From positions 62,001-126,000 of the forward strand of contig NZ_FZOY01000010.1 in the NCBI RefSeq assembly GCF_900188335.1: DNA of 64,000 bases. Reading direction: 5' to 3'. Source of the stretch: Tropicimonas sediminicola. GTDB lineage: Bacteria; Pseudomonadota; Alphaproteobacteria; Rhodobacterales; Rhodobacteraceae. Positions 24,907 through 31,999 of the stretch are shown in pieces. A model generated the notes under the pieces. It was not told where the DNA came from. It saw only the letters and a list, made by a program, of their open reading frames with translations, and did no database searches. Both the position numbers and the translations under genes were made by a program. The first letter of the stretch is position 1. Every line of letters begins with the position of its first letter.

Positions 24907-25575
24907 ATGCGCATCGCGCTCGTCGAAGACAACGAGGCATTGGCCAGCGCCATCGCCTACCGGCTCCGCGACCGCGGGCACTCGGTGGACGTGCTGCACG
25001 ACGGCCAGGAGGGAGACGTCTACCTGTCGCAGGAGGGCGCGGATCTGGTTGTGCTGGACATCAACCTGCCCGGCATGAGCGGGCTCGAGGTCCTGAGCGG
25101 GCTGCGGGCACGGGGCGACGGCGTCCCGGTGATCCTTCTGACCGCGCGCAGCGAGACGAGCGACCGCGTGGAGGGCCTCGACCTCGGCGCGGACGACTAC
25201 CTTGTGAAGCCCTTCGACATGGATGAGCTTGAAGCCCGGATCCGGGCCTTGTCGCGCCGCAAGAATATCGACTACGGCGCGCGCGAACGGATCGGCGGGC
25301 TCGAATTCAACCGCACCACGCGGCAGGTCACCGCCAGCGGCGAGGTGCTCGACATCCCGCGGAAGGAACTGGCGACCTTCGAATGCCTTCTGGAGCGCCG
25401 CGGCCGTCTCGTCTCCCGGTCGATGCTGACCGATCACGTCTACGGGATCGGCGCCGATGTCGACGACAAGGCGATCGAACCCCACGTGTCCCGCCTGCGC
25501 CGCCGGCTGTCGGAGCATGGCGTCACGATCAAGGCCGCCCGGGGCCTCGGCTACATGCTCGAAGTCGAGAGCTGA
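24907..25575 (+). CDS. tctD: OmpR-family response regulator TctD
   Basis: A 222-residue response regulator. The receiver domain (1-115) has the acidic pair Glu7/Asp8, phospho-acceptor Asp51 in VVLDINLPG, and Lys in DYLVKPFD. The C-terminal winged helix (about 125-222) ends RRRLSEHGVTIKAARGLGYML. The true start is ATG 24907 (MRIALVEDNE) after GGGAGGAGAC; an earlier in-frame ATG at 24769 would run through the promoter. It is one base overlapped with the kinase (TGATG). The divergent tctC-tctAB operon makes tricarboxylate-induced control of uptake the expected role. Confidence 0.9.
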   Translation: MRIALVEDNEALASAIAYRLRDRGHSVDVLHDGQEGDVYLSQEGADLVVLDINLPGMSGLEVLSGLRARGDGVPVILLTARSETSDRVEGLDLGADDYLVKPFDMDELEARIRALSRRKNIDYGARERIGGLEFNRTTRQVTASGEVLDIPRKELATFECLLERRGRLVSRSMLTDHVYGIGADVDDKAIEPHVSRLRRRLSEHGVTIKAARGLGYMLEVES

Positions 25576-26951
25576 TGCCGCGCACCTTCTCCCTTCGGAC
25601 GCGGTTGTTCGTGCTGATCCTGACGCCGCTCGTCCTGATGGCGATCGTCCTTGGGTATTGGCGGTTCACCGTGGCGCAGAAGACGGCCTGGGAACTGTTC
25701 GACCGCTCCCTGCTCGCCGCGGGGCTGGCGATCTCGCGCGACGTGGCGATCTCGGAAGGCGACGCCCTGTCCCCCTCGACGCGCGACCTGATCCGGGATG
25801 CGAGCGGCGGGGAGGTCTTCTACCACGCGACCGGTCCCGGAGGCATCTACGTGACCGGCTACGCCTACCCGCCCACCGGCGGGACGCGCAGCGAAGACCC
25901 CTATCACCCGCAGTTCTTCGAGTCCGACTACCGGCAGGAACCGGTGCGCGTGCTTCGGATGACCGAGCGCAGGACGATCGACAACCTGACGGGCGATGCC
26001 ACGGTCACCGTCTGGCAGCGGATCGCCGACCGTCGGGCTTTCGCGAACCAGTTGGCGGTCTGGGCCGCCGTGCTGATGCTCGCGCTGCTGGCGACGCTCG
26101 CCCTCGTTGTCTGGTTCGGGGTGGAGCGCGGGCTGCGTCCCCTCATTGACCTTGAAGACGCCATCGAGGCGCGCTCCCCGAACGATCTCAGTATCATCAA
26201 GCGCGCCGTCCCCGAGGAGACGCGTGGCATCGTCGAGACCCTCAACCGGCTGTTTGCGCAGGTGGAGGCCAGCATCACCGCCCACCAGGTTTTCATTTCG
26301 GACGCCGCGCACCAGCTGCGCAACCCGGCAGCCGCGGTGCAATCCATGGCCGAGGCCGCCCGCGACGCCACCACCGAGGAGGAGCGGGTCCGGCGGCTTG
26401 ACGAGCTGGTCACGGCCACGCGCTCTGCCGCCCGCGTGACCGAACAGCTCCTGTCGCTCGACCGGCTACGGCACGGCGGCGGCGACGACAGGTTCGTGCC
26501 CTTCGATCTCAACCAGCTCGTCGAAGAGACCTGCGCCGATCTCGCCCCGTCCGTCCTTGTCGCCGGAAAGGATTTCGAGCTCGATCTGGCCCAAAGCGCG
26601 CTGCCGGTGCGCGGCGATCACGTCTTCATGTCGGAGGCGCTCAAGAACCTCGTCGACAACGCGATGAAGCACGGCGGCAGTGATCTGTCGCGCATCTCGG
26701 TAGGAACCGAGCTGCGCGGGGCGATGGCGGAGGTGACCGTGAAGGACGACGGCCGCGGCCTTTCGCCGGACATGTCCGAGCTCGCCTTCAGCCGCTTCTC
26801 GCAGGTGGAGCCGTCGGACGGCAGCGGGCTGGGACTGGCAATCGCCCTGTCTGTCGCCGAGCAGCACGGCGGCACCCTGCGCATCAATCCCTCGCACAAG
26901 GGCGCCAGCCTGACGATCGCCCTGCCCCTGACCGCCCCGGTGGCGGCCTGA
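25575..26951 (+). CDS. tctE: Sensor histidine kinase TctE
   Basis: A 458-residue membrane kinase. Transmembrane helix 1 is about residues 11-31, a periplasmic sensor of about 125 residues (TctE/2CSK N-terminal type, containing GGEVFYHATGPGGIYVTGYA) follows, and helix 2 is about 160-183. After a short linker, the dimerisation box DAAHQLRNPAAAV contains phospho-acceptor His246. The ATP lid shows the N box LKNLVDNAMKHGG, G1 DDGRGLSP and G2 GSGLGLAIALSV. It would sense an external tricarboxylate and phosphorylate TctD. Its 3' end is convergent with the MsrQ-like gene. Confidence 0.9.
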   Translation: MPRTFSLRTRLFVLILTPLVLMAIVLGYWRFTVAQKTAWELFDRSLLAAGLAISRDVAISEGDALSPSTRDLIRDASGGEVFYHATGPGGIYVTGYAYPPTGGTRSEDPYHPQFFESDYRQEPVRVLRMTERRTIDNLTGDATVTVWQRIADRRAFANQLAVWAAVLMLALLATLALVVWFGVERGLRPLIDLEDAIEARSPNDLSIIKRAVPEETRGIVETLNRLFAQVEASITAHQVFISDAAHQLRNPAAAVQSMAEAARDATTEEERVRRLDELVTATRSAARVTEQLLSLDRLRHGGGDDRFVPFDLNQLVEETCADLAPSVLVAGKDFELDLAQSALPVRGDHVFMSEALKNLVDNAMKHGGSDLSRISVGTELRGAMAEVTVKDDGRGLSPDMSELAFSRFSQVEPSDGSGLGLAIALSVAEQHGGTLRINPSHKGASLTIALPLTAPVAA

Positions 26952-27028
26952 CCTTTGCGGGAGCGCGGCCCGTCAGAGCTGCACCCGCACACGTCCTCGA
27001 GCCACTGGGTTCGCCCCGCCGTTGACCG

Positions 27029-27628
27029 TCACGCGGCCCGTGCGGGGCGCGGTCTCAGGTACCAGTACCAGACGCGGTAGGCTTCCAGCAGGCCCAGCGG
27101 AACGAAATGCACCAGAGCGCCGGTCAGGCCGCCCCAGTCGTGCAGCGTCGCCCAGTGCAGCAGCGCCAGCACCGCCGCCGCATAGGTCGTTCGCTGCAGG
27201 GTCTTCCAGCTACGCCCCAACCTGCGGACGAAGTAGTCCGACGAGGTGACGGCCAGCGGAACGAAGATCAGGAAGGCGATCCACCCGGTCCAGATGTAGA
27301 ACTCCGGCAGATCGGCGAGGACCTTCTGCAAGGTGCCGAGATCGATCAGGTAGAGCACCGTATGCGCCAGCGCGTAGAAGAAGGCAGCGACACCCAGGTG
27401 GCGACGGTTCTTCTGCAACCAGCGCGGCCCGCGCCACCCCTTGAAGATCAGCGCCAGCGGCGAGGCCATCATCGCGATGATCAGGAAACGGGCGGCAAAC
27501 TCGCCGGTGGGATGCAGCGCCGCGTGAACGGCCTCTGCGTCCGTCGCGCCGATCAGGCTGTTCAGAACGGCAAGGCCGGGGAGCGCCAGCAGCGCCCAGA
27601 ACCAGTAGGGGAAAAGTCGTGACCGCAT
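27029..27628 (-). CDS. msrQ: MsrQ-like haem-binding membrane subunit (ferric-reductase-like)
   Basis: A 199-residue protein with about six membrane helices and conserved histidines in HLGVAAFFYALAHTVLYL and AAAVLALLHWATLHDW, typical of MsrQ/YedZ, the haem b quinone-linked partner of periplasmic methionine sulfoxide reductase MsrP. The start ATG 27628 (MRSRLFPYWFW) follows AAAGGCGACAG; a longer open leader is not credible. No msrP molybdopterin subunit is adjacent or elsewhere in the window, although msrPQ are normally paired, so MsrP may be distant or the protein may serve another partner. Confidence 0.85.
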   Translation of the reverse strand: MRSRLFPYWFWALLALPGLAVLNSLIGATDAEAVHAALHPTGEFAARFLIIAMMASPLALIFKGWRGPRWLQKNRRHLGVAAFFYALAHTVLYLIDLGTLQKVLADLPEFYIWTGWIAFLIFVPLAVTSSDYFVRRLGRSWKTLQRTTYAAAVLALLHWATLHDWGGLTGALVHFVPLGLLEAYRVWYWYLRPRPARAA

Positions 27629-27746
27629 GTCTGTCGCCTTTCTGTCGGCTTTCGGAATTGCGGGATCCGGGGCATCGCGGCGGGCGGTGAACGGGTTGCC
27701 GTTTCGCTCCGTTCTCCGGGTCGGGCCTGCCTTGTCGCCTCTGGGG

Positions 27747-28586
27747 TTACCGCTGCAGGCCGTCGAAAAAAGCGCTCCAGCCGATGTGCGCCCGACCCGC
27801 TGCCTGTTCGAAATGGCCGGGATTGTCGACGGCGCCATTGCGGATGCCTTCGTAAATCCCGGCGATGACCGTTCCCATGAACGCGCCGAGTTCGGCCACG
27901 CGGTCTGCGCGGTACTCCTCGACGCTCATGGTCCGGTAGGTCAAAGCGGTACCGAAGGCGCGGTTGATGTAGCCGGCCAGTTCCGCCTGCGTGATCGGCG
28001 CACCGCGCAGGTTGTAGGTGTGCCCGACGTGCTGCGGCTCGGTCAGCATGTGGGCATAGGCTGCGGCCAGTTCACCGCGCGTGGTGTAGCCACAGCGCCC
28101 CTCGCCCGCGCTGTTGGCGATCTCGCCGGCCTCGCGGTAGCGGTCGACGTAATCGACGTCCGGCTCGATATAGATTCCGTTGCGCCCGATCACCCAGTCC
28201 ATGCCGCCGGCGCGGATGTCGGCCTCGGTCCTGCGGTTGCTGTCCACGACCGGGGAAAACGCCATTCCCGTCTCGGCACCCTGCACGCTGGTATAGACGA
28301 TCCGCGCGGCGCCCGCTGCCCGCGCGGCCGCGATCACGTTGCGGTGCTGGTCGATGCGGGCTGCCGGATCGCCGTTTCCGGAGACCAGAAGCAGGCGACC
28401 GACGCCCTTCAGAGAGGCTTCAAGCCCGGCACGGTCGGCGTAGTCGCCCGGGCGGATCTCGATCCCGAGACCGGTGACCTTTTCCGGCGTTCGTGCGAGC
28501 CCGATGACGGCTTCGCCCCGCTCCAGGAGCGTCCTGGCGATCTCTGCGCCCAGTTGGCCGGAGACGGCCGTAACTGCGATGGTCAT
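27747..28586 (-). CDS. NmrA/QorB-like NAD(P)-binding oxidoreductase
   Basis: A 279-residue atypical SDR of the NmrA/QOR2 group. The N-terminus MTIAVTAVSGQLGAEIARTL is the nucleotide-binding loop. The usual Tyr-x3-Lys is not conserved, as in this group, but IVYTSVQGAE and the C-terminal GHTYNLRGAPITQAELAGYI are characteristic. QorB reduces quinones with NADPH; related proteins are redox sensors. It belongs to the minus-strand set running from the LysR gene at 30466 (DUF2218, two SnoaL-like proteins, this gene, msrQ), though gaps of over 100 bp separate them. The 292-bp gap upstream of it holds no gene I recognise. Confidence 0.85.
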   Translation of the reverse strand: MTIAVTAVSGQLGAEIARTLLERGEAVIGLARTPEKVTGLGIEIRPGDYADRAGLEASLKGVGRLLLVSGNGDPAARIDQHRNVIAAARAAGAARIVYTSVQGAETGMAFSPVVDSNRRTEADIRAGGMDWVIGRNGIYIEPDVDYVDRYREAGEIANSAGEGRCGYTTRGELAAAYAHMLTEPQHVGHTYNLRGAPITQAELAGYINRAFGTALTYRTMSVEEYRADRVAELGAFMGTVIAGIYEGIRNGAVDNPGHFEQAAGRAHIGWSAFFDGLQR

Positions 28587-28878
28587 GTCGGTTTCCTTTC
28601 TCTTCGCGCGGGTCAGTTGGTGCTTGCGTCGCGCCCGGTGACGAGGTCGCAGGAGGCCGTCACGAGGGTATGGAATCCGTCCAGTTCCGCGGCCGGTTGC
28701 GGCGTGAAGATCATCACGCCCCCTCGCTGCCATCGGGTTGCGACACCCACGGGCACCTGACGGCAGGGCCTGCCTTGATCGCCGCCCAGGCCCGATGGCT
28801 GGGAGGCGTGCAGGTTGCCGCGAGGGTGCAGAGGCGCAAACTCGCGCACCCGGGCATCACTTCCGGACGGGGTCCGGA

Positions 28879-29370
28879 TCAGCCGTGGTACGCCTGGCTC
28901 ACGGCGAAGCTGTCCTCGAACCAGTGCCACAGCACGACCTCGCCATCGCGGACCTTGGCACGCAGGGCAAAGGTGAATGCGCCGATTTCCTTGCCGGACT
29001 GAATGGTGATCCCGTTCATCTTTCCGAAGACGGCGACGGTATCGCCCGAAGCGAAGGCGTCGGTGTTTTCCCAGACGGTGGTCTGGACGTTCTCGGAGAA
29101 GCCACCGAGGAACTTGAAGATGTTCTCCTTGCCTTCGGCGCCGCCGATCCACGGCAGGGTCGCGTCGCCCTCGTTGTGCCAGACCATGTCGTCGGCCATC
29201 AGCGTGCCCATGGTTTCCATGTCGCCCGAGCCCATCGCGCCCATGAAGGCCATCACGGTGTCAAAGCTCGCTTGCGTCTGTTCGTCCATTTCCTGTGCTC
29301 CTGCTTGCTGTCCAAGGATGATCGCCAGCGATGCGCCGAGCGACGTTTTCAAAAGGGTTCTGCGGTTCAT
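28879..29370 (-). CDS. Exported SnoaL/NTF2-like protein with Tat-type signal
   Basis: A 163-residue protein whose N-terminus MNRRTLLKTSLGASLAIILG carries a twin-arginine motif (NRRTLLK) and a hydrophobic stretch ending at about AGA-QEMDE. The rest is a cone-shaped SnoaL/NTF2-like domain (DTVMAFMGAMGSGDMETMGTLMADDMVWHNEG; VLWHWFEDSFAVSQAYHG). Such domains bind small polar or hydrophobic ligands and can be cyclases, hydrolases or carriers; no specific function is assignable. Methionine content is unusually high for the window. It sits 129 bp downstream of the second SnoaL-like gene. Confidence 0.8.
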   Translation of the reverse strand: MNRRTLLKTSLGASLAIILGQQAGAQEMDEQTQASFDTVMAFMGAMGSGDMETMGTLMADDMVWHNEGDATLPWIGGAEGKENIFKFLGGFSENVQTTVWENTDAFASGDTVAVFGKMNGITIQSGKEIGAFTFALRAKVRDGEVVLWHWFEDSFAVSQAYHG

Positions 29371-29499
29371 TCAAGGTGTCCTCATGCGTGTTGGAATTGG
29401 GGGCTGCGAAGGCCGAAGACCGTCGGTTTCCAGGCGCCCTGGAAGGTCCGGCCCGGGGCCGGCCGGCACCGCGCAGGCACCGGCCAATCCCGTCCACGA

Positions 29500-29985
29500 T
29501 CACTTGCCCGAAAGCTGCTGGAGCGCGCCGGCCCAGTCCTCGACGTGCCACGACTTGACGAGCTGGCCGTCCTCCAGCTCGTGAATGTCGATGGTCATGA
29601 TGTCGAAGCTGCGGCCCTGGCCGTCGACGCCGAAGAAGGGGGCGACGGGGGTGCCGGTGGCGCGGCTGCGCACGGTCACGAACTCGCCGTCCTGATGAAT
29701 GTCCTGCACGGCCCAGTTCAGATCGGGGATCAGCTCGGCAAAGCCGCCCATCTGCCCGAGGAAGGCGTCACGGGTCTTGTCCTGGCCGGAGTAGTTGCCG
29801 ACGCTGGTCCAGCTTTCGGCCGTTGCGTCGACGAAGGCGGCAACGTGACTCTCGGATCCGGGGTTGCTGAGCAGGTCGTAAAACGCGGTCACGGCGGCGG
29901 TGTCATCGGCGAGGGCACCCGTGGCGAGGGCACCCGTGGCGAGGGTTGCGATGGCGGCCGAGGCGATGAGGGTCTTCAACGTCAT
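29500..29985 (-). CDS. Exported SnoaL-like protein (ester cyclase type)
   Basis: A 161-residue protein with a Sec signal peptide (MTLKTLIASAAIATLATGALATGALA, cleavage near ADDTAAV) and a SnoaL-like domain (VTAFYDLLSNPGSESHVAAF; ELIPDLNWAVQDIHQDGEFVTVR in two blocks; DIMTIDIHELEDGQLVKSWH). The family includes polyketide ester cyclases and many uncharacterised environmental-stress proteins. The signal peptide contains a duplicated ATGAL block caused by a 15-bp DNA repeat, listed separately. It lies 97 bp beyond the DUF2218 gene on the same strand. Confidence 0.82.
   Translation of the reverse strand: MTLKTLIASAAIATLATGALATGALADDTAAVTAFYDLLSNPGSESHVAAFVDATAESWTSVGNYSGQDKTRDAFLGQMGGFAELIPDLNWAVQDIHQDGEFVTVRSRATGTPVAPFFGVDGQGRSFDIMTIDIHELEDGQLVKSWHVEDWAGALQQLSGK
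29909..29938. repeat. 15-bp tandem duplication inside a signal peptide
   Basis: GCGAGGGCACCCGTG occurs at 29909-29923 and again at 29924-29938, with a partial third copy (GCGAGGGTTGCG) following. In the protein it doubles an alanine/threonine/glycine/leucine block in the hydrophobic core of the exported SnoaL-like protein. It is in frame, so the gene stays intact. Confidence 0.9.
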
Positions 29986-30082
29986 TGTCGTTTCCTTTGT
30001 GATGCTGTCGGAGGGACGAGTTCATCCGCCACGCACCCGGCAGGTGCGTGTTGGATCGGGTCGGGTCGGCGGGATCGGGCGG

Positions 30083-30370
30083 TCAGGCCGCCGGGATCTG
30101 CCAGTCCAGTTGCGGGTTTTCGCGGAAGGCAAACCGTTCGAGGTGGCTGCCGATCACTTCGGTGAGGCGATCCAGCGCCGGACGGTCCTCGGCGGTCACG
30201 GTCAGGTCCAGAGCGGTGTCGCCGGCCTTCAGCCTGCACTGGCCGAAGGGAAGGTCGATGCGGCCCTGCAAGGCGTCGAACTCCACCGGGACCTTGTGGC
30301 CGAAGTGCTTGCACAGCGTGCCGAGATAGCGGCTGGCGTTCGTTGTGGAGAATGTCGTGGTGGCGATCAT
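30083..30370 (-). CDS. DUF2218 domain protein
   Basis: A 95-residue protein of the DUF2218 family. The family pattern is clear: NASRYLGTLCKHFGHKVPVEFD, the GRIDLPFGQCRLKAGD block, LDLTVTAEDRPALDRLTEVIGSHLERFAFRE and LDWQ near the end, in that order. Function is unknown; members often accompany siderophore, ferredoxin-reductase or redox genes. Start ATG 30370 (MIATTTFSTT) was chosen over an upstream open frame that would overlap the LysR control region. It is divergent from the LysR gene at 30466, which probably controls it and the genes that follow. Confidence 0.85.
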   Translation of the reverse strand: MIATTTFSTTNASRYLGTLCKHFGHKVPVEFDALQGRIDLPFGQCRLKAGDTALDLTVTAEDRPALDRLTEVIGSHLERFAFRENPQLDWQIPAA

Positions 30371-30412
30371 CGTGTGGCTCCTTGTCTTGCCAAAGAGATC
30401 TACCCTCCCTCT

Positions 30413-30467
30413 ATTGTTCCGTTTATTTCCTGAATGCAGAAGTGAATGTTCGGCAAGGCGGAACAAT
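30413..30467. promoter_or_regulatory. Long-spaced perfect 9-bp inverted repeat at the LysR gene start
   Basis: ATTGTTCCG (30413-30421) and CGGAACAAT (30459-30467) are perfect reverse complements separated by 37 bp. The second arm overlaps the ATG of the LysR gene. Spaced sites in a divergent promoter are typical of LysR regulators that occupy two positions as a tetramer, making this a candidate autoregulatory operator. Confidence 0.5.
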
Positions 30468-31347
30468 GATCGACTACCTTCGGCACATGGCCATCTTCGC
30501 CCGCGTCGTCGACGAGGGCTCCTTTCGCGCCGCAGCCAAGGCGATGGGGCTTGCTCCTTCGCGCGTCAGCGAAACCGTCTCGGACCTCGAGGGCTATCTG
30601 GGCGTCACGCTGCTCTACCGCACGACGCGAAGGATCTCGCTGACCAACGAAGGGCGCATGTTCTATGCCCGCGTGGCGGAGATGTTGCGTAGCGCCGAGA
30701 ACGGACTGAACGAGTTGAACGCCTTGTCACTGGAGCCGATCGGGGCGCTGCGGGTTTCCATGCCGGCCTTCCTGTCCTCGTCCACCCTGTCGACGGCCAT
30801 CGCGGAGTTTTCCCGCAGGCATCCGCAGGTCGCCCTGTCCCTCGCCTTCACCGACCAGCGGATGGATCTGCTGAGCGACGGGTTCGATGTGAACATCCGC
30901 GCGGGCTGGCTGGATGACAGTTCGATGATGTCGCGCAAGCTGGGCGAATGCGCGCGGGCCCTGGTGGTTGGAGCGGACTATGCCCGGACCCGTCCCCACC
31001 CCAAGCATCCCTCGGACATGGAGGACTGGGACTGGCTACGGTACAAGCACCGTTCGGATTACACGACGCTGACCAGCCCCGACGGCGAAACGGTGAAGGT
31101 GCTGGGACAGGCGCGGCTCGAGGTCGACAGTGTCGATGCGCTCTATCATTTAACGCTGCAGAACCTCGGGGCCACGGTATTGCCGGAACACCTCGCCGCA
31201 CGGGGCGAGGCATCGGGCCGGCTCGTCCGGCTCTTCCCCGACTGGCATCTGAAGCCGCTCGGCTACTACGCGGTCTGGCCGGACAGCTCCCGCCGCGAGA
31301 ACCTGACGGTCCTTTTCGTGCGCTTCCTCGTCGACTTCGTGGAGTGA
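30466..31347 (+). CDS. LysR-family regulator (divergent from DUF2218 group)
   Basis: A 293-residue LysR regulator beginning MIDYLRHMAIFARVVDEGSF; the HTH AAKAMGLAPSRVSETVSDLE is in residues about 22-41. It resembles the CrgA/AaeR-like subgroup that controls redox, aromatic or efflux genes. Its C-terminal effector domain (about 90-290) is complete. The chosen ATG 30466 has AAGGCGG upstream and lies on an operator-like repeat; an earlier GTG frame would cross into the divergent gene. Its likely targets are the minus-strand genes from DUF2218 down to msrQ. Confidence 0.85.
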   Translation: MIDYLRHMAIFARVVDEGSFRAAAKAMGLAPSRVSETVSDLEGYLGVTLLYRTTRRISLTNEGRMFYARVAEMLRSAENGLNELNALSLEPIGALRVSMPAFLSSSTLSTAIAEFSRRHPQVALSLAFTDQRMDLLSDGFDVNIRAGWLDDSSMMSRKLGECARALVVGADYARTRPHPKHPSDMEDWDWLRYKHRSDYTTLTSPDGETVKVLGQARLEVDSVDALYHLTLQNLGATVLPEHLAARGEASGRLVRLFPDWHLKPLGYYAVWPDSSRRENLTVLFVRFLVDFVE

Positions 31348-31409
31348 CGCGCGGGGACAGGCAAGCCCACCCGCAGGCGGCTTCCCCACGCTTTGGGAGG
31401 GTCAGTGTC

Positions 31410-31928
31410 TCAGTGCCGCGGCAGAGCCCGGCCCAGCTCCTTGGCCCCGCGCACGGCCTCGTGTCGGTGCAGCGCCCAGGCCTGGGTCAGCCCCTCCATG
31501 ATCACCAGAAGCTCGATCTCGCGCCCAGCCAGGCCGGTGACTTCGGCCGCGCGGCCAGCCACCTCGGCCTTGTGCCGCCCGAGCATGTCCCGGAGCCGCG
31601 CGCTGCCGGGGTCGGCAGCCACCGCACCGTGAAACAGGCAGCCATGGGCCGTCTCGGTCGCCATCCATGCCCCGATCCTGTCGAGCAACGCGTCGAGCGC
31701 GGCATCCGGCGCGTTCGGCAGGCCGTCGAACAGATGGGTCAGGTAGCGGGTATGGCGGTGCTCCAGCGCCGCCAGCACCATGTCCGCGCGGGACGGCGTG
31801 TACTTGTAGAGCGTGCGCAGGCTGACACCGGCGGCATCGCGCAGGTCCTCGACGCTCGGCTCGGCGAAGCCGCGTTCGGCAAAGGCCCGCTCCAGTCCGG
31901 CGGCGATCCTGGTCATCGTTTCGGTCAT
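31410..31928 (-). CDS. TetR-family repressor
   Basis: A 172-residue TetR regulator. The HTH is in residues about 8-52 (RIAAGLERAFAERGFAEPSV, EDLRDAAGVSLRTLYKYTPS, then R-A-D-M). A shorter all-helical ligand-binding part follows (AHGCLFHGAVAADPGSARLR). It is divergent from the quinone-oxidoreductase-like MDR gene with a 71-bp gap carrying a doubled palindromic site, a textbook repressor-target arrangement. The inducer is unknown, but an electrophile or quinone handled by the MDR enzyme is a reasonable guess. Confidence 0.87.
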   Translation of the reverse strand: MTETMTRIAAGLERAFAERGFAEPSVEDLRDAAGVSLRTLYKYTPSRADMVLAALEHRHTRYLTHLFDGLPNAPDAALDALLDRIGAWMATETAHGCLFHGAVAADPGSARLRDMLGRHKAEVAGRAAEVTGLAGREIELLVIMEGLTQAWALHRHEAVRGAKELGRALPRH

Positions 31929-31938
31929 GTTTGACGAA

Positions 31939-31982
31939 GTAGAGCGATCCCTCTACCTACGCAAGTAGAGGAATCATTCTAC
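31939..31982. promoter_or_regulatory. Two tandem 18-bp palindromes, candidate TetR operators
   Basis: GTAGAG (31939-31944) and CTCTAC (31951-31956) form a 6-6-6 palindrome. A second copy, GTAGAG (31965-31970) and TTCTAC (31977-31982), has the same 6-bp spacing and one mismatch. The copies are 26 bp apart. A TTGACG -35-like box lies just before them (31931-31936), and the ribosome binding site AGGAGGT of the MDR gene just after. This is strong evidence for a cooperative repressor site controlling both genes. Confidence 0.75.
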
Positions 31983-31999
31983 CTACAGGAGGTCACCGT

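Noticed and set aside
28587-28878. Short minus-strand frame ending at 28613
   Set aside because: Only about 33 residues follow its internal ATG and I recognise no family; the 292-bp gap is left unannotated.
30343-30465. N-terminal extension of the LysR gene from an earlier GTG
   Set aside because: It would run through the divergent DUF2218 start and lacks a family match; ATG 30466 gives the standard LysR N-terminus.
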